This document shows, one piece after another, positions 25,835 to 35,721 of a DNA stretch of 64,000 nucleotides. This DNA comes from Lewinellaceae bacterium (lineage in GTDB: Bacteria > Bacteroidota > Bacteroidia > Chitinophagales > Saprospiraceae): contig JACJYR010000001.1 in the NCBI GenBank assembly GCA_020636005.1, forward strand, positions 2,356,001 to 2,420,000. The letters run 5' to 3'. The translations under genes were made by a program, and so were the position numbers. The notes beneath the pieces are model-generated. The model made no database searches and was not told the origin of the DNA. It worked only from the letters and a program-made list of their open reading frames with translations. Position 1 is the first letter of the stretch; each line of letters opens with the position of its first letter.

Positions 25835-26818
25835 TTATTTTAATTCAAAGCTTCCGGTACCTGAGAGGTACCCTTTGTTGTAAACTTCGACATGGTATTC
25901 GCCCGACTCAAAAGGGATGTCTGGATCCCAAGTCATGCAGATGGTTTCTTCGTCATTGGTATATTCCACTTTGGCAGCCTGGGTAAAGCGGACTTTCTCG
26001 CCGCTTTTCTCATTTACCACATTACCGGAGCCGAGATCTTCCAGGGCCAGGGTTTCCCCCCTAGGGTTGACGATGCGCACATAAAATTCCTCCGTGCCTG
26101 GCTCCACAACGTCATTGGCAGCCGTCGTAAAACATACCTGCAACTGATCCACTTTTTTGGCAGTCTTCTTCCCCTTCACCTTGCCGTTGGATCGTACCTT
26201 CATGCCTTCTACGTGAACGTTTTTCACTTTGATGACCGAACCGATTTTCACAGAATTGGCCAATTCGGTGTTTTGGCTCACCAGCGAGGCCCTGGCTTCG
26301 TTCAGTTGGGCATTTTCTGATTCGTGTTCCTGCAGTTGGGCGGCCACCGTTGCTTTTTCATTGGCCAGTTGCTGGTTGGTTTCGGTCAGTTTAAGGTTGT
26401 CGCTTTTCAGCAGTTCCATTTCAGCAGCATAGCCCTCAATCTGGCTTTTCAGTTTTAGCAGCTCGGCCCTGGCCCGGTCGAGTTTTTTGCGGTCTTTCAG
26501 CAAGCCGGAAATCTTGTCCTTTTGGGCTTCCAGTTCGGTCTTTTGTGTTTCGATCAATGCATCTATTTCGGCATTGGTGCCTTTTAAGGATTCCAGTTCG
26601 GAAATGGCGTCATTGTATTGTTTTTCCAGTTCGGCCTGCAGGGTGTGGGCCTCGTTTACTTCCGCATAGGCCTGATCCAGGTCCTGGCTTTTTTGGATGC
26701 TCGAATATGCCAGCACACCAATTATGATGAGCAGCAAGGCCCCGATGATTCCAGCGATGGCATAATGATGCTTTTCCGGTGTCTTGCCCACCGGTTGTGG
26801 GGACGGATGGTTCGTCAT
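25835..26818 (-). CDS. Membrane-anchored coiled-coil protein
   Basis: The 327-residue protein (ATG 26818, MTNHPSPQPVGK) has a short cytoplasmic start, one membrane helix (YAIAGIIGALLLIIIGVLAYSS cut at residues 19-40), and a long heptad-rich coiled coil (about 45-185; Gln/Glu/Lys/Leu). A C-terminal globular beta domain (about 195-327) has VKIGSVIKVKNVHVEGMKVR, VCFTTAANDVVEPG, and ICMTWDPDIPFESGEYHVEVYN. The layout recalls Bacteroidota proteins tied to envelope organisation, but I recognise no family. The open frame extends upstream to 26911; ATG 26818 is preferred because it gives a compact N-terminus before the helix. Confidence 0.7.
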   Translation of the reverse strand: MTNHPSPQPVGKTPEKHHYAIAGIIGALLLIIIGVLAYSSIQKSQDLDQAYAEVNEAHTLQAELEKQYNDAISELESLKGTNAEIDALIETQKTELEAQKDKISGLLKDRKKLDRARAELLKLKSQIEGYAAEMELLKSDNLKLTETNQQLANEKATVAAQLQEHESENAQLNEARASLVSQNTELANSVKIGSVIKVKNVHVEGMKVRSNGKVKGKKTAKKVDQLQVCFTTAANDVVEPGTEEFYVRIVNPRGETLALEDLGSGNVVNEKSGEKVRFTQAAKVEYTNDEETICMTWDPDIPFESGEYHVEVYNKGYLSGTGSFELK

Positions 26819-27388
26819 GGCAATAAAATTTTTGGTTAATAAATGTTGGTTCTGTGTAGAAGAAGTTTTTACAAATGCAGCAAGTTTAATTGACTTGGCC
26901 GGGGGCAGCAAGAATGTACGTTCAAGTTTTTGTTGCGGAAAGAAATCCCAGGTGGCGGATTTGTCAGTAAAATGTGCCGGGCATTGGGAATGTTCGCTAT
27001 GTGAGGATTTTTTTGGCAGAAACGGCTTCGTAGCCCAGATAAGTTTTCCAGTAAAAACATGAGAGCATACAGGCTGGACAGGCTGGCTGGCTCATGCTGG
27101 TCCCATAGCGTTTTCGCCGGGAATTTTGCATTATTTACCTGCCAACCATCCCCTTCTGCCGCTCAACGACCCAAAACAAACTGGGGCAAACATTCTCTTT
27201 TTTACAATACCATTGATACCTTTACCCGCCTGAATAAACGCTACCCTTTGGTGGGTTGAACGAAACGGCGGGGCGACTTCAGGCACTTGCTTCTATCGTT
27301 TGATCTTCAACTCCTTCATCCATTTACAAACTACATCGGTTTCAGCCACACACCTGTTGAATCATTCACTATTCTCAATCAATCTGGT
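26819..27388. other. Divergent intergenic region before the giant SprB gene
   Basis: I see no supported gene. A TACCTTTAC box at 27217-27225 could be the -7 element for the plus-strand gene (leader about 155 bases), without a clear -33 box. It does not share the block found upstream of the 18540 and 49886 genes. Confidence 0.45.
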
Positions 27389-30300
27389 ATGAAAAAACTG
27401 TTGACCACTGCTCTGGCGGCACTCTTTACCCTCCTCGGCTATGCCCAGGAGGGGCAAAACCCCTGGCTGGATTTGCCGGAAAGCGATTTTGCCCAACAAG
27501 ATATGCAGCGCCGCATCATCCCGCTCAAGTACCGCACCCTGTCCCTGGATTTTCCGTCTATGAAAAAGATCTTGTCCAAAGCGCCGGTGCGCTTTTCCCC
27601 GGCAGCAGAAGGCGACAAGCCCTTGCTCTCCATCCCCATGCCCGATGGCGGTTTCGACCTGTTTGAATTGGTCGATGCACCTGTCATGCACCCCGACCTG
27701 GCCGCCCGATACCCCTACATCCGCTCTTTCGCAGGCACTAGCAAGGACGACCCAACGGCCTACCTCCGCTGTGGCATTACCCAGAAGGGCTTCCATGCTG
27801 TCGTGTTTTCTGGCAGGCATAGCACAGTTTACATTGATGCCTATGCGCTCGGCGATACTGACCATTACATTTGCTATTTCAAAAAAGACTTTAAAAAGGA
27901 AGAGCCGTTTGGGTGCTTCTTCGACGAGATACCTGAAAACAAGGCATTACAGGCTGGCGCACCTCCCCCTGTGCCTGATTTTTCCGGCGACTGCAAGTTT
28001 CGCACCTATATGCTGGCATTGGCCTGCACCGGCGAGTATGCCCAATACCACGGCGGCACGGTGCCCCTGGTCATGGCGGAGTACAATGTGGCCATGACCA
28101 GGGTGAACGGTGTTTTTGAAAAAGACATCTCCGTGACCATGCAACTGGTGCCCAACACTGACGACCTCATTTTCCTGAATGCCGCTACCGATCCTTATAC
28201 CAACGGGGATGGCGGCGCCATGCTGGATGAAAACCAAATCACCTGCGACAATATCATCGGCAACAGCAACTACGACATCGGGCATGTGTTCTCCACGGGC
28301 GGTGGCGGCGTGGCTGCACTTTTTGCCGTATGTAATGTCGGCAGCAAGGCTATGGGCGTAACCGGAGGGGCCGCCCCGGAAGGCGACCCGTTTTACATAG
28401 ATTATGTCGCCCATGAAATGGGCCACCAATACGGCGCCAACCATACCCAAAACAACCCCTGCAACCGCCACGGCCCCACTGCGATGGAGCCTGGCAGCGC
28501 CAGCACCATCATGGGTTATGCAGGTATCTGCAACCCCAACGTGCAGAGCAACAGCGACGACTACTTCCACGCCATCAGCATAGATGAAATGAACAATTTC
28601 ATCACGGTTTTTGCCAACTCCTGCGCTACAACCGTGACTGGGGGCAACACTGCTCCGATGGTCAGCTTGCCGGTTTCCTCCTATCATGTACCTGTCTCCA
28701 CCCCTTTTGTCCTCACGGCCAGCGGAACGGACAGTGGCGGGGACATCCTGACCTACTGTTGGGAACAAATGGACAATGAGGTGGCCAATATGCCCCCGGA
28801 ACCTACCAATACCGGCGGCCCGGCCTTCCGCTCGTTGCCGCCGGTAGAAGACTCATCCCGTTATTTTCCTAACCTTCCATCTATTGTTGCGAACGCAAAC
28901 AATGTGTGGGAGGTGCTGCCGTCGGTTGGCCGCAGCATGAATTTTCGCTGCACGGCGCGGGACAACCACATAGGAGGGGGCTGTACCGGGGAGGCCGACC
29001 TGACCTTGAATTTTTCAGCCAATGCCGGCCCTTTCGTGGTGACGGCACCCAATACCGCTACCGCGCTCTGGACTGCCGTCAGTAACGAAGTTGTCACTTG
29101 GAACGTGGCCAACACGAACAATGCGCCGGTGAATACGGGTTTTGTTAAAATCATGTTGTCGGTGGACGGGGGGGGCACCTATCCCTATACCCTGCTGGCC
29201 TCCACACCCAACGACGGTTCGCAGGTAGTTCAGGTGCCCAATGTAGCAACGGGCCAGGCCAGGGTGATGGTCAAGGCGCTGAACAATGTCTTTTTTGATA
29301 TTTCGGACAAGGACTTCACCATCCAGTTGCCGCCCTTCCCAACTTTTACCATGACCATCACGCCCCCGTCCATTATCGCCTGCACGGACGACCAGGCGAC
29401 CTTTCAAATGGATTTTCAGGCTTTTGCCGGCTTCAACGAGACCGTTTCGCTCAGCGTTACCGGGCAACCGCCCGGGTCCGTGCCATTTATTTTTCCACAA
29501 AACCTGGTGCCGCCCGGCATGGCCTTGCTGACTTTTTCCAACCTGAGCAACTCCCCGCCCGGTACTTATCCCCTCATAGTGACAGCCCAGAGCCTTTCCG
29601 TTACCCAAACAGCGACGGTTGATTTGATCTTGCCTGAAACTATCTCGGTGCCGCCTATGCTCTTGTTCCCTGCCAACGGGGCAACGGGTATTGCACCTGG
29701 CGGTACCCTGCTGACCTGGCAAATGGTGCCTGGCGCCGACACATACCTCGTCCAGGTGGCTACCGACCCTGCTTTTCAAAATTTGGTAGCTTCCGCAACA
29801 TTGGCGGACACCACCTTCCTGGCAGGCAACACCCTGGAAGCTACCGTGTACTACTGGCGGGTCAGGGCTTTCAATGTTTGCCATTCGGGGACTTACTCCC
29901 CTACGTTTGCCTTCCAAACCTCGGCACTGTCCTGCGGGCAATATGCCAGCACCAATGTGCCGATTGTAATTTCAGATACCACTACCTCCCTTGTAATAGA
30001 CTCCCTCGCCATCCCCGAAGATTTCCCCCTGGCCTCGCTGCGGGTGAGCCTCAATATCTCCCATACCTGGGTCAGCGATCTGTCTGCTGTCATCGTGACG
30101 CCCCAAGACATTGTGTTACAATTGTTCGACCAGCCCGGTATTCCCGGCCCGGATTGCGGAAGTGACGACCTGGACGTGAAATTTTCAGATAGCGCCCTTA
30201 ATACGGCTGCCGATTTTGAAAATACCTGCAACCCCGACCCGCCTGCCATTGAAGGTGAATTTCAGCCGATTGACCCCTTTGCAATAGCCAATGGCCAAAG

Positions 30301-33300
30301 TTCGGCCGGTACCTGGAAGCTCATTGTCGGGGATAATTTCCCGGAAGATGGCGGTACTATCAACAGTTGGTCCGTTGACTTTTGTGGAATAGCCGGCCTG
30401 CAGCCGGCCATCCTCCTCGTGAACCAACCACTGGTCGTTCCAGAGGGGCAAAGCGGCACCATTACCAATGGGCTTTTGCAGGTGCAGGGCACAGCCGACA
30501 GCATCGTTTTCACCTTGCTCTCTACACCCCAACAGGGTACACTCTACTTGCAAGGTGTGGCCCTTGTTCTGGGCGATCAATTCACGCAGGCCGACATTGA
30601 CAACGGCCTGCTGAGCTACCAGCATACCGGCAATATGGTGCCCGACGACGGCTTCCTGTTCGATGTGACAGATGCCAACCAACAATGGCTGCACAACCAG
30701 TTTTTCCAAATACAGATTTTGATCAACAACCTGGCCGCCACCCTGGAACTTACCGAGGACATTGATTGCAACGGCGCAGAAAACGCTGTCCTCACCGTAG
30801 TGGCCTCTGGCAACAACCCCCCGCTGACCTACAGCCTGAATGGCGGCCCGTTCCAGTCCAGCCCCATCTTCGGCAATCTGGGCCCAGGCACCTACACGGC
30901 GACGGTCATGGATGCAACGGGTTTCGCCGTGACCACCAATAGCGTCACGGTGGCCAATCCGGTAGCTATAACCGTTTCTGCTACTGTCATCAATGATGAC
31001 ATCACCGTTACTGCCAGTGGCGGCGCCGGCATGTTGACCTACAGCATTGATGGGGTAAACTTCCAGGCCAGCAACCAGTTTTTGAACTTGCCCAACGGTA
31101 CTTACACCATCACCGTCAAGGATGCAAACGGCTGCCTGGCCACAACGACGGCCACCGTGGCCGTGAACAACCTGATGGTGATAGCCATCGGCGTACCCAT
31201 CAGTTGTTTCGGTGACAATGATGGGGAAATAACCGTGGTGGTGACAAGTGGCGGTACCCCGCCTTTCCAATACAGCCTGAATGGTGGGCCTTTTCAAAGC
31301 AACCCCGTTTTCAGCAACCTGGCCCCAGGCTCTTATCTCGCCACTGTCCTGGATGCAGATGGTTTTACCCAAACTGCCGGCCCGGTTATTTTAACTGAAC
31401 CTGACCTGCTCACTGCCACGGCCATCGTGGTGGACGACGACGTTACCGTTATTGCCAGCGGGGGTAGCGGCTCTATCAGCTATAGCCTGGATGGTATAAT
31501 TTTTCAGGCCAGCAACGAATTTCCGAACCTGCCAAATGGGACGTACACGATTACGGTAATGGATCAAAATGGCTGCACAGCAACCACCTCGGCCACCATC
31601 AATGTGAACACGCTGAATGTGCTCGCCGCCATCGTCCAGGCGATTGGTTGTTTTGGAGAAAGCAATGGGGAAATATCGGCCACCACCAGCGGCGGCAACC
31701 CGCCCTACCAGTTCAGCCTCAACAGCGGGCCTTTGCAGTCCAGCCCAACCTTCGGCAATTTAGGCCCCGGCACCTACAGCATCACCGTGATGGATGCCGA
31801 TGGCCTCACGAAAACCAGCAATACCGTTACACTTGCCGAACCGGCCCAGATCATTGCCACTGCCACCGTCGTTGGTGATGACGTTACCGTGACCGCCAGC
31901 GGCGGTACAGGCCCCCTGATGTACAGCATAGATGGAACCAACTTCCAAAGCAGCAATCAATTCCTCAACCTGCCCAATGGTACTTATACAATCACGGTCA
32001 AGGACGGGAACGGTTGTACCGCCACCACTACTGCCGTGGTGCTGGTGAACAACCTGTCCATTTCAGTGGCCATCGTTCAGGGCATTGATTGTTTTGGTGA
32101 AATGACCGGCGAGGTAATGGCCATTGTAATCGGGGGCACTCCGCCTTATCAGTATAGCCTGAACGGCGGGGCGTTCCAGTCAAGTGGCACATTTACGGGC
32201 CTCGGAATTGGCTCCTACACCGTGACCGTCATGGATGCCAATGGTTTTACCCAAACCAGCAATAGCGTCATGATAGCCCAGCCCAGCCAACTGGTGTTGT
32301 CAACTACAGTAATTGGCAACGATGTAACGGTGAACGCCAGTGGCGGCACCCCAACTTATCTTTATAGTCTGGGCGGCAGCCCTTTTCAAAGCAGCAACCA
32401 GTTCCCCGATCTGCCCAACGGCACCTATACCGTGGTGGTGGCCGATGGCAACGGTTGCACCGCCACTACCTCCACAACGGTTTTGATTAACAACCTTTCC
32501 ATCACGGTGGCTATTTCCCAGGGCATCAGTTGCTTTGGCGGCAATAATGGGGAGATAACTGCTACTGCGGCAGGTGGGATGCCACCACTGGAATACAGCC
32601 TGAACGGAGGGCCTTTCCAAAGCAGCCCGGTATTCAGCAACCTCGGGCCCGGCAGTTATACCGTCATGGTAAGGGATGCGGATGGTTTTACCCTGACCAG
32701 CAACTCTGTCACCCTGCTGCAGCCGGCCCAGTTGAATGCCTCGGCTACGGTCGTTGACGACGATGTGACCGTAACCGCCAATGGTGGCACCGGCACCCTG
32801 TTGTACAGCCTCGACGGCATTACCTACCAGGCCAACAACCAGTTTTTTAATTTACCCAATGGCACTTATACCATTACCGTAACGGACGCCAACGGCTGCG
32901 TGGCGACGACGACTGCCACTGTTTTCACCAATAACCTGAACTTGCTGGCCTCCATAACCCAAACCATCAGTTGTTTCGGGGAAAATGATGGCGAAATATC
33001 GGTGACGGCGAGTGGCGGCAGTCCTCCCTACCAGTTCAAACTGAACAATGGCCCGTTCCAGTCCAGCCCTGTTTTTCAAAACATCGCTGCCGGCAGCTAT
33101 ACAGTAATGTTGATGGATGTGAATGGTTTTACCCAAATGACCAACGTGACGGTATCGGATCCGCCACAAATCACCATCAGCACACTTACCAATGGGTACA
33201 CCGTGACAGCGACGGCAAGCGGCGGTTCCGGCGCGTTAACTTACAGCCTGGACGGGGGAGCTTTTCAAACTTCCGGTACCTTCTTCCCGGTGTCCAATGG

Positions 33301-34963
33301 GAGCCATACGGTCACCGTTAAGGATGGCAATGGTTGCGAAGCCAGTGCAAGCTTGACGGTCAGTGTGCCTGCTTTGACCCTTGGCCTTTCCATTACCCAG
33401 GCACTTCCATGCTCTTACAGTGCTATTGGCCAGATTTCGGCAGTTGCAAGCGGCGGCGTATCTCCCTATGAATACAACGTGAACGGCGGGCCTTTCCAAA
33501 CAGGCAACCTCTTCAATGGCCTGTCGGCTGGCAGCTATACCGTGACCGTGAAGGACAGTGGCGGGTTTACTTTTTCTCAAAATATTGTGCTGGACGCTCC
33601 GCCGGTCATATCTGCCACCGCCAATGTGGCAGGCTCCAATGTGCTCATTATGGCCAGTGGTGGCACCGGGGTGCTCCATTACAGCCTCGATGGCTCGCCG
33701 TTCCAGACTTCCAATACCTTTACCAATGTGCCCAACGGCCCCCACACGGTCACCATCCTGGATGCGAATGGTTGCGAGGCTATCCTTCCTGTATTGGTGA
33801 ACGGCAGCAACATGCAGGTGACGGCGACATTGACGAAAGCCATTTCCTGCCATAATGGTACTGACGCCATTATCACGGTCATGGCAATGGGCGGCACCCA
33901 GCCTTATCAGTATAGCTTGAATGGGGTGAACTTCCAGTCAAGCAATGTTTTCGCCAACCTGCCTGCCGGCAGCTACAATATCGTCGTGAAAGACGCAACT
34001 GGTGCCACCTCCACCACCCCGACCATCATGGTGGCCAACCCCCCGGCGCTTTTGATCTCGGCATCGGCTTTCGGGATGGACATCACTGTGGCGGGCAGTG
34101 GCGGCACGGGTAGCCTGCAATATGCCCTTGATGGTGGGCCATACCAGGCAGGCTCCCTTTTCAGCGTACCGTCCAATGGCAGTTATACCGTCCACGTGAA
34201 GGATGCCAATGGCTGTATGGCTGAAACTGTGGTGGTGGTGAATGCGCCCGCTTCACTACTGGTGGTGGTTACCCCTCCAAGTTGTTTCGACAGCATGGAT
34301 GCCCAATTGACCATTGTGGGGGTCAACGGGGGGTATCAGCCCTACCTGTATTCGATAAATGGTGGGCCGTTTACGAGCAGTTTAATTTATCCAAACTTAG
34401 GGAGCGGCTCCTATGCCTTCGTTGTGGAAGATAGTACGGGCTATCAATTTGAAGCCCCGCCTACCCTTGTCACAAACCCCGCGGTCATCGTGTTGAATGC
34501 CGAAGTGGATGGGAACGCCCTGACCGTCCATGCTTCCGGCGGCACGGGGCCTTTGCTGTTTTCTATTGATGGTGGAGGTACTTTTCAGGCGGACAGTGTA
34601 TTCAATGATTTGCCGAATGGCACCTACAACGTGGTGGTGATGGATGAAAACGGCTGCACGGTTTCGACAATGGCCATCATCAATTTCAACCAGGCAGGAG
34701 ACACACCCGGTGGCCTGTCCTTCGAGGTGTTGCCCAACCCCAGCGAAGGTTTGTTTTTGATAAAAATGGACTTGCAGCCAGTTGGGCCGATTCGGTTCGC
34801 AGTCTATGACGTGGCAGGCAGGTTGGTTTTCCAACGGGAGTGGCGGGCTACCGGATCTTTGGCAGAAAAACTCGACTTGAGGCACCTGGCCAACGGCAGT
34901 TACCAGTTGCGCATCACCGACGAAGAGCGTTGGGGCGTAAAACGGTTGGTAATAGTCCGGTAG
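27389..34963 (+). CDS. Giant T9SS metalloprotease/SprB-repeat adhesin
   Basis: This is a 2524-residue surface protein starting at ATG 27389 with signal MKKLLTTALAALFTLLGYAQ. After a propeptide (about 21-190) comes a reprolysin-like zinc protease with HEMGHQYGANHT (His342) and STIMGYAGIC as the Met-turn. Then follow Ig/Fn3-like domains (about 420-850), a proprotein-convertase P-domain (about 850-1000; SHTWVSDLSAVIVTPQ ... GTWKLIVGDNFPEDGG), and a cadherin/CSPG-like domain (about 1004-1115). Nine two-part SprB units (about 1120-2430) each have an ISCFGxNDGEI-type half with YSLNGGPFQSS and a VTASGGTG..YSLDG half. The tail is a T9SS type A domain (VLPNPSEGLFLIKM ... LANGSYQLRITDEE). SprB repeats are known from the Flavobacterium gliding adhesin. 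Earlier ATG 27287 lacks a signal peptide. Confidence 0.9.
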   Translation: MKKLLTTALAALFTLLGYAQEGQNPWLDLPESDFAQQDMQRRIIPLKYRTLSLDFPSMKKILSKAPVRFSPAAEGDKPLLSIPMPDGGFDLFELVDAPVMHPDLAARYPYIRSFAGTSKDDPTAYLRCGITQKGFHAVVFSGRHSTVYIDAYALGDTDHYICYFKKDFKKEEPFGCFFDEIPENKALQAGAPPPVPDFSGDCKFRTYMLALACTGEYAQYHGGTVPLVMAEYNVAMTRVNGVFEKDISVTMQLVPNTDDLIFLNAATDPYTNGDGGAMLDENQITCDNIIGNSNYDIGHVFSTGGGGVAALFAVCNVGSKAMGVTGGAAPEGDPFYIDYVAHEMGHQYGANHTQNNPCNRHGPTAMEPGSASTIMGYAGICNPNVQSNSDDYFHAISIDEMNNFITVFANSCATTVTGGNTAPMVSLPVSSYHVPVSTPFVLTASGTDSGGDILTYCWEQMDNEVANMPPEPTNTGGPAFRSLPPVEDSSRYFPNLPSIVANANNVWEVLPSVGRSMNFRCTARDNHIGGGCTGEADLTLNFSANAGPFVVTAPNTATALWTAVSNEVVTWNVANTNNAPVNTGFVKIMLSVDGGGTYPYTLLASTPNDGSQVVQVPNVATGQARVMVKALNNVFFDISDKDFTIQLPPFPTFTMTITPPSIIACTDDQATFQMDFQAFAGFNETVSLSVTGQPPGSVPFIFPQNLVPPGMALLTFSNLSNSPPGTYPLIVTAQSLSVTQTATVDLILPETISVPPMLLFPANGATGIAPGGTLLTWQMVPGADTYLVQVATDPAFQNLVASATLADTTFLAGNTLEATVYYWRVRAFNVCHSGTYSPTFAFQTSALSCGQYASTNVPIVISDTTTSLVIDSLAIPEDFPLASLRVSLNISHTWVSDLSAVIVTPQDIVLQLFDQPGIPGPDCGSDDLDVKFSDSALNTAADFENTCNPDPPAIEGEFQPIDPFAIANGQSSAGTWKLIVGDNFPEDGGTINSWSVDFCGIAGLQPAILLVNQPLVVPEGQSGTITNGLLQVQGTADSIVFTLLSTPQQGTLYLQGVALVLGDQFTQADIDNGLLSYQHTGNMVPDDGFLFDVTDANQQWLHNQFFQIQILINNLAATLELTEDIDCNGAENAVLTVVASGNNPPLTYSLNGGPFQSSPIFGNLGPGTYTATVMDATGFAVTTNSVTVANPVAITVSATVINDDITVTASGGAGMLTYSIDGVNFQASNQFLNLPNGTYTITVKDANGCLATTTATVAVNNLMVIAIGVPISCFGDNDGEITVVVTSGGTPPFQYSLNGGPFQSNPVFSNLAPGSYLATVLDADGFTQTAGPVILTEPDLLTATAIVVDDDVTVIASGGSGSISYSLDGIIFQASNEFPNLPNGTYTITVMDQNGCTATTSATINVNTLNVLAAIVQAIGCFGESNGEISATTSGGNPPYQFSLNSGPLQSSPTFGNLGPGTYSITVMDADGLTKTSNTVTLAEPAQIIATATVVGDDVTVTASGGTGPLMYSIDGTNFQSSNQFLNLPNGTYTITVKDGNGCTATTTAVVLVNNLSISVAIVQGIDCFGEMTGEVMAIVIGGTPPYQYSLNGGAFQSSGTFTGLGIGSYTVTVMDANGFTQTSNSVMIAQPSQLVLSTTVIGNDVTVNASGGTPTYLYSLGGSPFQSSNQFPDLPNGTYTVVVADGNGCTATTSTTVLINNLSITVAISQGISCFGGNNGEITATAAGGMPPLEYSLNGGPFQSSPVFSNLGPGSYTVMVRDADGFTLTSNSVTLLQPAQLNASATVVDDDVTVTANGGTGTLLYSLDGITYQANNQFFNLPNGTYTITVTDANGCVATTTATVFTNNLNLLASITQTISCFGENDGEISVTASGGSPPYQFKLNNGPFQSSPVFQNIAAGSYTVMLMDVNGFTQMTNVTVSDPPQITISTLTNGYTVTATASGGSGALTYSLDGGAFQTSGTFFPVSNGSHTVTVKDGNGCEASASLTVSVPALTLGLSITQALPCSYSAIGQISAVASGGVSPYEYNVNGGPFQTGNLFNGLSAGSYTVTVKDSGGFTFSQNIVLDAPPVISATANVAGSNVLIMASGGTGVLHYSLDGSPFQTSNTFTNVPNGPHTVTILDANGCEAILPVLVNGSNMQVTATLTKAISCHNGTDAIITVMAMGGTQPYQYSLNGVNFQSSNVFANLPAGSYNIVVKDATGATSTTPTIMVANPPALLISASAFGMDITVAGSGGTGSLQYALDGGPYQAGSLFSVPSNGSYTVHVKDANGCMAETVVVVNAPASLLVVVTPPSCFDSMDAQLTIVGVNGGYQPYLYSINGGPFTSSLIYPNLGSGSYAFVVEDSTGYQFEAPPTLVTNPAVIVLNAEVDGNALTVHASGGTGPLLFSIDGGGTFQADSVFNDLPNGTYNVVVMDENGCTVSTMAIINFNQAGDTPGGLSFEVLPNPSEGLFLIKMDLQPVGPIRFAVYDVAGRLVFQREWRATGSLAEKLDLRHLANGSYQLRITDEERWGVKRLVIVR

Positions 34964-35039
34964 CGCGCTGACAGCTTCCTGAAATGCCAACACATACCAG
35001 CTTGTCCCAGCAAAAAGGTTGGCCGGTGAAATTTCTTTC

Positions 35040-35072
35040 AAAAGTCTGTGCAGCCAGAATGCACAGACTTTT
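35040..35072 (+). terminator. Hairpin terminator after the SprB gene
   Basis: AAAGTCTGTGCA pairs with TGCACAGACTTT around GCCAGAA, followed by TTGTTTCTTT. It lies 15 bases before the start of the kinase gene and may separate or attenuate the two. Confidence 0.7.
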
Positions 35073-35086
35073 GTTTCTTTGGGGAC

Positions 35087-35626
35087 ATGCAAAATCCAAA
35101 TGCCATAGTTGGGGTGAACAAACCATTTTTGTTGCTCATTGCCGGGCTGCCAGCCTCCGGCAAAACGTGGCTGGCGCGCCACCTGGCCGACAAGTTGGCT
35201 GCTACCCATATCAACAGCGACAACGTGAGGACTGCACTCGGGCTGCGGGGGCAGTACGGCCAAAGTGCAAAGCAGGCTGTTTACAACGCCATGCTGGAGC
35301 GGGCAGGGCAGGCTCTGCAGGCAGGTGAAAAAGTCATCGTAGATTCTACTTTTTACAAAAAAAAACTCCGCCAGGCCTGGATGGAACTCGCACTAAAACA
35401 CATGGTGCCATTTTATTTTATCGAAATAAAAATACCGGAAACGACAGCCTTCCAGCGCCTGCAAAAAAAACGGGAGGACAGTGAGGCGGACTGGGAGGTT
35501 TACCAAAAAATAAAAAAAGAATGGGAGCCTCTTGAAAACCCGCACCTTACCCTGGACGCTGGCACCCTGTCGCTGGAAGAGATGACCCAAGCAACAGAAA
35601 CCTATCTGGTAACGATGAAAAAATAA
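35087..35626 (+). CDS. P-loop kinase (COG0645-like)
   Basis: The 179-residue protein (ATG 35087) has Walker A GLPASGKT near residue 16, an INSDNVR motif that usually follows in COG0645/AAA_33 kinases, a lid region (FYKKKLRQAWMEL) and the D-S-T base in KVIVDST. It presumably phosphorylates a small molecule; the substrate is unknown. In many bacteria this domain is fused to an aminoglycoside-phosphotransferase-like domain (COG2187), and here the neighbour at 35722 is that partner. The last residues VTMKK and the stop lie inside the left end of a reverse-oriented MITE-like element (35609-35708), so the native C-terminus was probably replaced. Confidence 0.82.
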   Translation: MQNPNAIVGVNKPFLLLIAGLPASGKTWLARHLADKLAATHINSDNVRTALGLRGQYGQSAKQAVYNAMLERAGQALQAGEKVIVDSTFYKKKLRQAWMELALKHMVPFYFIEIKIPETTAFQRLQKKREDSEADWEVYQKIKKEWEPLENPHLTLDAGTLSLEEMTQATETYLVTMKK

Positions 35627-35708
35627 CTTCCCTGTTTGGATATTGGAAACCTAGGCAAGGGAAGGGTTTTATAAAAATTAAATGGCCATCTTGTTTTTCC
35701 TATGATCT
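35609..35708 (-). repeat. MITE-like element, copy G (reverse)
   Basis: Read on the minus strand it follows the family. The plus-strand left end GTAACGATGAAAAAATAAC is the complement of the usual right end, and the plus-strand right end TTTTTCCTATGATCTT matches the complement of the usual left end. The hairpin arms are decayed. It covers the final five codons and stop of the kinase gene and ends 13 bases before the next ATG. Confidence 0.7.
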
Positions 35709-35721
35709 TTATCCCAACACA

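Noticed and set aside
30185..31372. 395-codon minus-strand frame in the SprB gene
   Set aside because: It is an antisense shadow of the P-domain, cadherin-like and first SprB units.
30750..34690. Regular DNA repeats that could suggest a CRISPR array
   Set aside because: They are about 438-bp coding repeats with steady reading frame (SprB units), not short direct repeats with spacers.
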